Positions 1 to 5,020 of a stretch of 10,875 nucleotides of DNA are shown in pieces. The stretch spans positions 1 through 10,875 of the forward strand of contig CAJMCT010000031.1 of assembly GCA_905211955.1 (NCBI GenBank), given 5' to 3'. Source of the DNA: an uncultured Eubacteriales bacterium (GTDB lineage Bacteria; Bacillota; Clostridia; Christensenellales; Borkfalkiaceae). The notes beneath the pieces were generated by a model. The model was not told where the DNA came from, did not search any database, and was given only the letters and a program-made list of their open reading frames with translations. Every line of letters starts with the position of its first letter. The stretch's first letter is position 1. Position numbers and translations under genes: made by a program.

Positions 1-317
<317 letters not shown>

Positions 318-320
<3 letters not shown>

Positions 321-335
321 TCAAGAAATTGAGAT
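318..335 (+). other. GNRA-tetraloop hairpin at the 23S 3' boundary
   Basis: The arms atctcaa (318-324) and ttgagat (329-335) form a perfect 7-bp stem closed by a GAAA tetraloop. The hairpin overlaps the last bases of mature 23S rRNA, so it would compete with the long 23S 5'/3' processing stem. It may help 3' trimming, but that role is inferred only from its position. Confidence 0.5.
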
Positions 336-457
336 AAGAGCGAATTTACAGAAATACGAAACCTAACTATATATATGAGATTTTAGCCAAAGGGCTTGAG
401 AGTGCTTGAAATTAGAAGAAAAGTTCTATGCAGTTGTGAAACTGTTGTGTAAAGAAA

Positions 458-486
458 TTGACGACGGTGAAAAAAAGGTGTACAAT
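458..486 (+). promoter_or_regulatory. Candidate internal promoter for 5S rRNA in the 23S-5S spacer
   Basis: TTGACG (458-463) is followed after exactly 17 bp by TACAAT (481-486). Each box differs from the sigma-A consensus at one position. Transcription would start near 493, about 40 nt before the 5S gene. rRNA operons are normally transcribed from promoters ahead of 16S, so this would be an additional source of 5S RNA. It could also be chance in AT-rich sequence. Confidence 0.45.
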
Positions 487-494
487 ATGTACAC
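478..494. repeat. 17-bp palindrome over the candidate 5S promoter -10 box
   Basis: GTGTACA (478-484) and TGTACAC (488-494) are perfect 7-bp inverted arms around a 3-nt centre. The palindrome covers the TACAAT box and the predicted start site. As DNA it could be an operator; as RNA in the long rRNA transcript it would be a hairpin in the 23S-5S spacer, possibly for processing. The sequence does not decide between these. Confidence 0.5.
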
Positions 495-533
495 TGAAAA
501 AAAGATATTTACGGAGAGATCCGAGATATACCA

Positions 534-652
534 TTGCGGTGACGATAGCGATGAGGTCCCACCCGTTCTCATACCGAACACGGAAGTTAAGCTCATTTGC
601 GCCGACAATACTCTGCTGGCGACGGCACGGGAAGATAGGTAGTTGCTGCATC
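534..652 (+). rRNA. 5S ribosomal RNA
   Basis: This is a complete 5S rRNA of about 119 nt, the small RNA of the large-subunit central protuberance that binds uL5, uL18 and, in many bacteria, bL25. The hallmark conserved block ccgaacacggaagttaagc is at 574-592. The terminal helix I pairs tgcggt (535-540) with gctgca (645-650), and the cgatagcgatgag and gaagataggtagttgc segments match the usual clostridial pattern. Ends are set from helix I and may be off by 1-3 nt. The gene sits about 213 nt downstream of 23S with no tRNA between, and a terminator follows at once. Short open frames across it are not genes. Confidence 0.95.
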
Positions 653-653
653 C

Positions 654-690
654 AAAAAGAAAACACATAGCAAACGCTATGTGTTTTTCT
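654..690 (+). terminator. Intrinsic terminator of the rRNA operon
   Basis: aaacacatagc (661-671) and gctatgtgttt (676-686) form an 11-bp stem with loop aaac, followed by ttcttt. It starts a few bases after 5S. The A-rich run before the stem (654-660) mirrors the U-tract, so it could act weakly on the opposite strand too. Its core, catagcaaa-cgctatg, recurs in the terminator at 2955. Confidence 0.85.
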
Positions 691-718
691 TTTGCAGCAA
701 CATATCTTCCCGTGGTAT
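676..718 (-). repeat. Inverted copy 1 of the 5S 3' end plus terminator arm
   Basis: On the minus strand this reads cacgggaagata (714-703), then gttgctgca (701-693), then an A-rich run and cacatagc. It is the same order as the 3' part of the 5S gene and its terminator's left arm (626-671). The 12-bp and 9-bp blocks match perfectly; 4 nt of the 5S gene (638-641) are replaced by 1 nt. Its terminator arm is the right arm of the hairpin at 661-686. The + strand form gctatgtgtttttctttt followed by atatcttcccgtggtat recurs at 914-962. Confidence 0.75.
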
Positions 719-744
719 CTAAAGATACTGCACGGGAAAGAATC

Positions 745-812
745 GTTAGTTAGTATCAAGGTTATTATTAAAACACGTTGGTATTAAAATGTGTAGGTTA
801 GTTAATATCAAG
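745..812 (+). repeat. 16-bp direct repeat pair
   Basis: gttagttagtatcaag (745-760) recurs as gttagttaatatcaag (797-812), with one mismatch and a 52-bp offset. Between them, tattaaaacacgt is loosely echoed by tattaaaatgtgt. The function is unknown; the copies could be duplication scars or protein-binding sites. Confidence 0.55.
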
Positions 813-903
813 TAAACGATATGTCCCTTCGGGACACAGGAGTTGCTGCTTGTCTTATATTAATAAAACTACTAGCGACATATTTGCCGATAGGCAAATG
901 AAT

Positions 904-943
904 GGTAGTTGCCGCTATGTGTTTTTCTTTTGTGGCAACTACC
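904..943 (+). repeat. 10-bp perfect inverted repeat built from 5S-like sequence
   Basis: ggtagttgcc (904-913) pairs perfectly with ggcaactacc (934-943) across a 20-nt loop that contains gctatgtgtttttctttt. The left arm resembles ggtagttgct at the 5S 3' end (638-647). It lacks a U-tract directly after the stem, so a terminator role is doubtful. Confidence 0.6.
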
Positions 944-962
944 GTATATCTTCCCGTGGTAT
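914..962 (-). repeat. Inverted copy 2 of the 5S 3' end plus terminator arm
   Basis: gctatgtgtttttctttt (914-931) is identical to 676-693, and atatcttcccgtggtat (946-962) is identical to 702-718, so this is a direct repeat of copy 1 offset by about 240 bp. On the minus strand it carries cacgggaagata and ggtagttgc, matching the 5S gene at 626-646 with a 3-nt insertion (944-946). Just beyond it the minus strand reads gcgatagcat, which may echo the 5' part of 5S (543-549), as if the middle of the gene were deleted. Confidence 0.75.
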
Positions 963-997
963 GCTATCGCTTACTACTATTTTGTAAAAACTGTTTG

Positions 998-1026
998 TTG
1001 ACAATGGACTTTTGACGGAGTATAAT
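998..1026 (+). promoter_or_regulatory. Consensus sigma-A promoter of the lipoprotein gene
   Basis: TTGACA (998-1003) and TATAAT (1021-1026) are both perfect consensus boxes at the optimal 17-bp spacing. The predicted start near 1033 gives a leader of about 25 nt containing aaaggag (1044-1050). This is among the strongest-looking promoters in the window. Confidence 0.9.
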
Positions 1027-1057
1027 GATAATATAAAATTATAAAAGGAGTAAATTT

Positions 1058-1870
1058 ATGAAAAAGATTTTATGTTTACTTATGTCAATCTTGCTTTTAA
1101 TTCCCTGTGCTTTTTCGCTTATAGGTTGTGGTGGAAAAACTGAGGCGGATTACGATACCCCCGAAGAACTTTCAGTTTTATATAAAGATTTAGCCGAAAG
1201 TTTGTTAGAAAAAATAGGCTATCAGATGAAAACCGAAAGCACCGAGACGGCTTCGGCATTTTCTGTTTCAGTTCCTACTAAGAGAGTAGAAGTGACCGAC
1301 CCTGAAACTGTTGCTGAAGTTAGGTTAAATGCTAAAGGCGCTGCGGGTATTATCTATATGATAAGTTTGCTTTACAGCAACGAAAAATACGTTCCCAATG
1401 CCGACGGTATTGCAGTATTTGATGCGGACGTTTCTATGAGAGGCGATACATTTAATCAAACTTACGCTTTAAGACCCACTTTAGATTTCGACAACGATTT
1501 AATTACTTTAGAGTGGTCTATGACTCAAGAGATTATCCCCGGTATGGACCAACATCAATATGGTTTCGCGGAATTCCACATTGATTTCGACGATGCAACG
1601 GTTAAAGCATTTAATTATTACAGCGGAGTTTTCCCCTTTGATATGTACGTTGATATGGGTATGACCGAAGACGGAAAGAGTTTGATGTGGGGAACTGACG
1701 ACCCCACGAGCGATTTTGCCGTAGCACTCACCGCAAAGAAAAACGAATATCTGCGCCCCGACGAATACCTTCAACAAACTTCTGCCGTAGAAAAGCATGC
1801 GGAAAAGTTTAGCACTGAAGTTCAAACTTACTTTACCATGCTTGAAGAATTAATCGACACGTTGATTTAA
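1058..1870 (+). CDS. Putative lipoprotein of unknown function
   Basis: This 270-residue protein begins with a lipoprotein signal: Lys2-Lys3, a hydrophobic stretch at 4-20, and lipobox LIGC with the acylated Cys at residue 24. After processing by Lgt and Lsp it should be anchored to the outer face of the membrane. The rest is acidic and soluble, with no motif I recognise; residues ~70-245 look mixed and beta-rich, and a probable amphipathic helix ends the protein (~240-270). The start is ATG at 1058, 7 nt after aaaggag. The gene is transcribed alone, between a perfect sigma-A promoter (998-1026) and a strong terminator (1883-1912), so its partners cannot be inferred from an operon. Lipid anchoring is well supported. 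Function is unknown: it may be a binding or cell-envelope protein, but nothing in the sequence shows which. Confidence 0.9.
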   Translation: MKKILCLLMSILLLIPCAFSLIGCGGKTEADYDTPEELSVLYKDLAESLLEKIGYQMKTESTETASAFSVSVPTKRVEVTDPETVAEVRLNAKGAAGIIYMISLLYSNEKYVPNADGIAVFDADVSMRGDTFNQTYALRPTLDFDNDLITLEWSMTQEIIPGMDQHQYGFAEFHIDFDDATVKAFNYYSGVFPFDMYVDMGMTEDGKSLMWGTDDPTSDFAVALTAKKNEYLRPDEYLQQTSAVEKHAEKFSTEVQTYFTMLEELIDTLI

Positions 1871-1882
1871 TAAAATAAAAAT

Positions 1883-1912
1883 AAAAAGGACTGCTTTTGC
1901 AGTCCTTTTTTT
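1883..1912 (+). terminator. Intrinsic terminator after the lipoprotein gene
   Basis: aaaaaggactgc (1883-1894) and gcagtccttttt (1899-1910) form a 12-bp perfect stem with a TTTT loop, ending in a run of seven T. It lies 12 nt after the stop codon. Confidence 0.93.
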
Positions 1913-1932
1913 ACTGCTGCAAGGTAATTTTC

Positions 1933-1961
1933 TTTACATTTTTTTGTTTTGACTTTATAAT
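1933..1961 (+). promoter_or_regulatory. Sigma-A promoter of the EamA transporter gene
   Basis: TTTACA (1933-1938) is followed after 17 bp by a perfect TATAAT (1956-1961). The predicted leader is about 30 nt and contains aaggag (1978-1983). Confidence 0.8.
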
Positions 1962-1996
1962 TATTTTATCGATAAAAAAGGAGAAGCATTTTAGAA

Positions 1997-2965
1997 ATGA
2001 TTGCCGAAAAAAGAAAATCTTTATTTAGTTCTTTATTATTAGTTCTAACGGCACTCGTTTGGGGTATAGGTTTCGTTGCGCAAAGTGCAAGTAGTGAAAC
2101 TATTGGTCCTTATACTTTTACGTCGGTTAGATTTATTATTGCTTCGGCTGTCCTTTTTATCGTAGTTATATTAATCGACAAACTAAAAAAAGATAAACCT
2201 AAATTATCAACTGAAGAAAAAAAGGCGAATAGAAAACTCGTCTGGATTTCGGGGATAATTACCGGCGCTTTGCTTTGCGTTGCGGCAAACTTGCAACAAG
2301 TTGGTATTTACATGGGCGCGCAAGCGGGGAAAGCGGCTTTTTTAACCGCAACTTACATAATTTTAGTGCCTATTATTTCGCTAATCATTTTTCGAAAAAA
2401 ATGTTCGTTTACCGTTTGGGTTGGGGTTTTACTTTCACTTGTTGGACTCTATCTTCTTTGCATGACTGAAAGTTTCACTTTTGAAACTTCTGATATAATA
2501 TTGCTACTTTGCGCGCTTGCATATTCTTTTCAAATAATGGCAATAGACCATTACGTGACCAAGGTAGACGCAATCAAAATGTCTTGTGTGGAATTTTTGG
2601 TTTGCGGTGTGCTTTCGGCAATACCTATGTTAATAGTGGAAGTTCGCGAAAGCCCAACCGCCTTTATAAACTCGCTTGGCAATCCCGACTCTTGGCTACC
2701 AATACTATATGCAGGTATTATTTCGGGTGGTGTGGGATATACCTTGCAAGCCGTCGTTCAAAAGAACGTTTCGCCAACAAAAGCATCGCTTATAATGTGC
2801 TTTGAATCGGTGTTCGGGGCACTCGCCGGTTGGATAATTTTAGGTCAAGGCATGAGTGCAAAAGAACTTATCGGTAGTGCGCTTATGTTTGTGGCAATAG
2901 TAGTCGCCCAACTCGATATAAAACTACCAAAAAGAAAATCTAAAGATAAAAAAGAAACCGCATAG
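1997..2965 (+). CDS. EamA/DMT-superfamily membrane transporter
   Basis: This 322-residue protein has about ten predicted membrane helices in two homologous halves, typical of the drug/metabolite transporter superfamily. The N-terminal half carries the usual EamA signature: a helix with LVWGIGFVAQ (20-29), then an IGPYTFTSVRF segment (36-46). The second half starts near 165, and a Gly-rich GIISGGVGYTLQ-type helix lies around 240-250. The C-terminus (~308-322) is a short Lys-rich cytoplasmic tail. Such proteins export or import small metabolites such as amino acids, but this sequence does not reveal the substrate. ATG at 1997 is chosen because the EamA fold begins at once; its AGGAG lies an unusually long 13 nt upstream and no better start is in frame. 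The TAG stop lies inside the terminator stem. The gene is transcribed alone. Confidence 0.93.
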   Translation: MIAEKRKSLFSSLLLVLTALVWGIGFVAQSASSETIGPYTFTSVRFIIASAVLFIVVILIDKLKKDKPKLSTEEKKANRKLVWISGIITGALLCVAANLQQVGIYMGAQAGKAAFLTATYIILVPIISLIIFRKKCSFTVWVGVLLSLVGLYLLCMTESFTFETSDIILLLCALAYSFQIMAIDHYVTKVDAIKMSCVEFLVCGVLSAIPMLIVEVRESPTAFINSLGNPDSWLPILYAGIISGGVGYTLQAVVQKNVSPTKASLIMCFESVFGALAGWIILGQGMSAKELIGSALMFVAIVVAQLDIKLPKRKSKDKKETA

Positions 2966-2986
2966 CAAATCGCTATGCGGTTTTTT
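2955..2986 (+). terminator. Intrinsic terminator overlapping the transporter stop codon
   Basis: aaaccgcatagc (2955-2966) and gctatgcggttt (2972-2983) form a 12-bp perfect stem with a 5-nt loop and a TTTTTT tail. The stop codon TAG (2963-2965) is inside the left arm, so the terminator begins within the coding region. Confidence 0.92.
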
Positions 2987-3008
2987 GATTGTTTGAAATT
3001 GATTACTA

Positions 3009-3037
3009 TTGCGCAAAGGCAAAAACTGTGATAAAAT
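3009..3037 (+). promoter_or_regulatory. Probable promoter of the phosphatase gene, giving a leaderless mRNA
   Basis: TAAAAT (3032-3037) stands 17 bp after TTGCGC (3009-3014), a weak -35. The -10 box ends only 6 nt before the ATG at 3044, so transcription should begin at or within a base or two of the start codon. There is no Shine-Dalgarno sequence between 3020 and 3043. Confidence 0.55.
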
Positions 3038-3043
3038 AGCCGT

Positions 3044-3529
3044 ATGGTTAAAGTGTTATTTATTTGTTATGGGAATATTTGTCGAAGCACGATGGCGGAA
3101 TTTTTGTTTAAGAAATTCGTGGAAGAAAAAGGCAAGTCTCAAGATTTTTATATAGAGTCCGCAGGGACGAGTAGTGAAGAAGCGGGGAGTCCTGTTCACG
3201 TTGGAACGAGAAAGATTTTAGATAGGTTTAACATTGACTACTCTAAAAAGCGTGCGAGAAAAATCGTAAAAGAAGATTACGATAAGTTCGACTACATAAT
3301 TGGTATGGACGAAAAGAACGTTCGTGACGCGATTAGGTTTTTTGGCGGTGACGACAAGGGAAAGATTAGTAAAATTTTAGACTTTACCAAAGCGCCCCGT
3401 GACGTTATAGACCCGTGGTGGGCTTGGGCAATGGACGGAGTAGGCAATTTTGAAGATACCTATAACGATATTACTCTTGGAATTAACGGATTTTGGGAGT
3501 ATTTGACAAAAAGTTCTAATTTGGGTTAA
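3044..3529 (+). CDS. Low-molecular-weight protein tyrosine phosphatase
   Basis: This 161-residue cytoplasmic enzyme removes phosphate from phosphotyrosine through a cysteine-phosphate intermediate. The P-loop C-X5-R-S is at the N-terminus: Cys8 (nucleophile), Asn11, Arg14, Ser15, in the context FICYGNICRSTMAE. The general-acid Asp is Asp123 in VIDPWW. The family usually has Pro after CRS; here it is Thr16. Relatives I recall read DPWYTGNFE, whereas this protein has about six extra residues (roughly WAMDGV) between DPW and GNFE, next to the active site. The length is otherwise normal. ATG at 3044 is required to include the P-loop at its usual place, yet it has no ribosome site and lies directly at the predicted transcription start. 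In Gram-positives such enzymes often counteract tyrosine kinases of capsule systems, but no kinase is nearby. It could alternatively be an arsenate-reductase-like member; nothing here favours that. Confidence 0.93.
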   Translation: MVKVLFICYGNICRSTMAEFLFKKFVEEKGKSQDFYIESAGTSSEEAGSPVHVGTRKILDRFNIDYSKKRARKIVKEDYDKFDYIIGMDEKNVRDAIRFFGGDDKGKISKILDFTKAPRDVIDPWWAWAMDGVGNFEDTYNDITLGINGFWEYLTKSSNLG

Positions 3530-3547
3530 TAATAACAAGTTTTGTGT

Positions 3548-3576
3548 TTGACAATTTTAGTTAATCGTGATAATAT
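3548..3576 (+). promoter_or_regulatory. Sigma-A promoter of the small Cys/Lys protein-kinase operon
   Basis: A perfect TTGACA (3548-3553) is followed after 17 bp by TAATAT (3571-3576), with an extended -10 TG at 3568-3569. No terminator is visible between the phosphatase stop (3529) and this promoter, so read-through is possible. Confidence 0.8.
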
Positions 3577-3606
3577 TCTTTCAGTTTAATAAATGGAGAA
3601 AAAATC

Positions 3607-3843
3607 ATGGCATTAACAAAAAAACAAAAAGAATTAGACCAATTAAAGTGGTATAAAAGTATAGAATTAGGCTACGACGCTTGCGGAAGTTTCGACTACT
3701 GCGCAAAATGTGACAAAACCAAAGAAAACCCTTGCGACAAAGCGTTTAAGGCATTAAATAAAAAGCCTGCAAAGACTACTGCAAAAAAAGAAGTTGCAGT
3801 ATCAAGTGCAAAAAAGGCTACAAAAAAGACTGCTAAAAAATAA
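3607..3843 (+). CDS. Small four-cysteine protein with Lys/Ala-rich tail, unknown function
   Basis: This 78-residue protein has two parts. Residues 1-50 are a charged, probably helical domain containing four cysteines: Cys26, Cys32, Cys35 and Cys43 (spacing C-X5-C-X2-C-X7-C), which could bind zinc or another metal. Residues 51-78 are a low-complexity tail of Lys, Ala and Thr with repeated AKK/TKK units, like bacterial histone H1-like tails, so contact with nucleic acid or another polyanion is plausible. It is not secreted and has no membrane segment. The start ATG is well supported by ggag (3595-3598) and a strong promoter. Its stop is 28 nt before the TTG start of the kinase gene, and there is no terminator between, so the two are cotranscribed. 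I do not recognise a named family. DNA binding and metal binding are inferences. Confidence 0.82.
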   Translation: MALTKKQKELDQLKWYKSIELGYDACGSFDYCAKCDKTKENPCDKAFKALNKKPAKTTAKKEVAVSSAKKATKKTAKK

Positions 3844-3859
3844 ACTAAAGCAGGCTTTA

Positions 3860-3874
3860 CGGGGGATAATTTTG
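3860..3874 (+). promoter_or_regulatory. Ribosome site deciding the TTG start of the kinase gene
   Basis: GGGGGA (3861-3866) ends 5 nt before TTG (3872-3874). No ATG or GTG in this frame is as well placed, and the family's N-terminus begins just after this codon. Confidence 0.7.
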
Positions 3875-4972
3875 AAGCACGATATAGACAGTATTTGTCA
3901 AAAATTTCGTATACGTGGCGACATAATAAGTTTTGCGCCAACTGGTGACGGGCATATTAACGATACTTACTTAGTAGAAGTAAAGGTTGACAAAGAGATT
4001 AAAAAATACATACTGCAACGCATAAACCACAACCTTTTCAAAAACGTGAAAAGACTTATGGACAATATCGTTTCAGTGACCGAGTTCCAAAGAAAAAAGA
4101 TTTTAGAACGTGGTGGTGATCCTGACAGAGAATCGCTTACCGTTATTATGACTAACGACGGCAAGCCTTACTATTTTGACGGTGAAAACTATTACCGCAT
4201 GTATATCTTTATTGATAACACTACCGCCTACTCAAAAGTTGAAAATCCTAAGCACTTTTATGAAAGTGGCGTTGCTTTTGGACAATTTGCTAATCTTTTA
4301 GCAAACTTTGATGCGAGCAGTCTTTACGAATCTATACCGTATTTTCACGATACGGCAAAAAGATACGACGACCTTTTATTTGCGATAGAAAAGGACGCGG
4401 TAGGCAGGGCTAAGGAAATTAGAGAAGATATCGATTTTGCATTATCTAAAAAAGAGATGGCGTCTATTATAGTAGACAAACTTTTAGACGGAGAAATACC
4501 TTATAAAGTCACGCATAACGATACTAAACTTAACAACGTTTTAATCGACAACGCTACCGATAAAGCAGTTTGCGTTATAGACCTTGACACTATTATGCCT
4601 GGTAGTATTTGCTATGACTTTGGCGATGCTATAAGGTTTGGTTGTAATAAGACGTTGGAAGACGAAGCCGATTTTTCAAAGGTAGAGTTTGACGTAAATC
4701 TTTTTGAAGAATACACTAAGGGCTATCTTTCGGCACTAGGCGATAACGTTGAAAAATCGGAAGTGGATAACTTAGCACTCGGTGCGCTTATCATTACTTA
4801 CGAGTGTGGGATAAGGTTCTTAACCGACTATCTCAATGGGGATACTTATTTCAAGATTAAATATCCTGAGCACAACTTGGTTAGAGCAAGATCACAGTTT
4901 GCGCTATTAAAGGATATGGAAAGAAAGTATGATAAGATGAAAGAAATCGTTTACAAGTACTATAAAAAATAA
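3872..4972 (+). CDS. Phosphotransferase resembling N-acetylhexosamine 1-kinase (APH fold)
   Basis: This 366-residue protein belongs to the aminoglycoside-phosphotransferase/choline-kinase fold. An N-terminal nucleotide-binding lobe holds GDGHINDTY (25-33) and YILQRINHNLFK (46-57). The catalytic loop is HNDTKLNN (215-222, base Asp217), and the metal-binding segment is IDLDT (236-240), followed by MPGSICYDFGDAIRFG. This set matches, from memory, N-acetylhexosamine 1-kinases (NahK/LnpB), which phosphorylate GlcNAc or GalNAc at C1 for salvage of mucin or milk-glycan sugars; the exact substrate is inferred. A TTG start at 3872 is preferred: GGGGGA (3861-3866) lies 5 nt upstream and the family's N-terminus fits. 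The open frame continues upstream to a TTG at 3794, but that would overlap the previous gene and add a Lys/Arg-rich stretch. It is cotranscribed with the small Cys/Lys protein and ends at a bidirectional terminator. No phosphorylase or transporter for these sugars is adjacent. Confidence 0.85.
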   Translation: MKHDIDSICQKFRIRGDIISFAPTGDGHINDTYLVEVKVDKEIKKYILQRINHNLFKNVKRLMDNIVSVTEFQRKKILERGGDPDRESLTVIMTNDGKPYYFDGENYYRMYIFIDNTTAYSKVENPKHFYESGVAFGQFANLLANFDASSLYESIPYFHDTAKRYDDLLFAIEKDAVGRAKEIREDIDFALSKKEMASIIVDKLLDGEIPYKVTHNDTKLNNVLIDNATDKAVCVIDLDTIMPGSICYDFGDAIRFGCNKTLEDEADFSKVEFDVNLFEEYTKGYLSALGDNVEKSEVDNLALGALIITYECGIRFLTDYLNGDTYFKIKYPEHNLVRARSQFALLKDMERKYDKMKEIVYKYYKK

Positions 4973-4978
4973 AACAAA

Positions 4979-5010
4979 AAAGGCTAACGAATTTTCGTTA
5001 GCCTTTAATT
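4979..5010. terminator. Bidirectional terminator between kinase and transketolase genes
   Basis: aaaggctaacga (4979-4990) and tcgttagccttt (4995-5006) form a 12-bp perfect stem. On the plus strand it is followed by aattttat; on the minus strand it is followed by the complement of aaaacaaaaa (4971-4980), a good U-tract. It lies 6 nt after the kinase stop and 14 nt after the transketolase stop, serving both converging genes. Confidence 0.9.
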
Positions 5011-5020
5011 TTATCTTAAA

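Larger units (their letters stand above)
653..1057. other. Gene-free region of repeats and hairpins after the rRNA operon
   Basis: No coding frame with a ribosome site and no tRNA is visible here. After the 5S terminator the region holds several hairpins: 707-738 (ttcccgtg with cacgggaa, enclosing gtatct with agatac), 822-836 (tgtccc-ttc-gggaca), 882-899 (atttgcc-gata-ggcaaat) and 904-943 (ggtagttgcc with ggcaactacc). It also contains two inverted copies of the 5S 3' part and a direct repeat, listed separately. The last 60 nt are the promoter of the lipoprotein gene. None of the later hairpins has a strong U-tract, so they do not look like standard terminators. Confidence 0.7.

Noticed and set aside
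406..642. 78-residue open frame (TTG start) running from the spacer into 5S rRNA
   Set aside because: It overlaps the 5S gene, has no ribosome site, and its end follows conserved 5S sequence; frames across rRNA are chance.
412..759. 115-residue minus-strand open frame across 5S
   Set aside because: It is antisense to 5S rRNA and its terminator, with no ribosome site and no recognisable protein features.
822..836. Hairpin tgtccc-ttc-gggaca as a second terminator
   Set aside because: The stem is only 6 bp and is followed by caggagttgc, not a U-tract.
1508..1825. Minus-strand frames inside the lipoprotein, transketolase, proS and mnmE genes
   Set aside because: They mirror well-supported genes, lack ribosome sites and show no protein motifs.
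3794..3871. Upstream TTG extension of the kinase gene
   Set aside because: It would overlap the end of the preceding gene and add a low-complexity basic stretch that is that gene's tail read in another frame; TTG at 3872 has a strong ribosome site.
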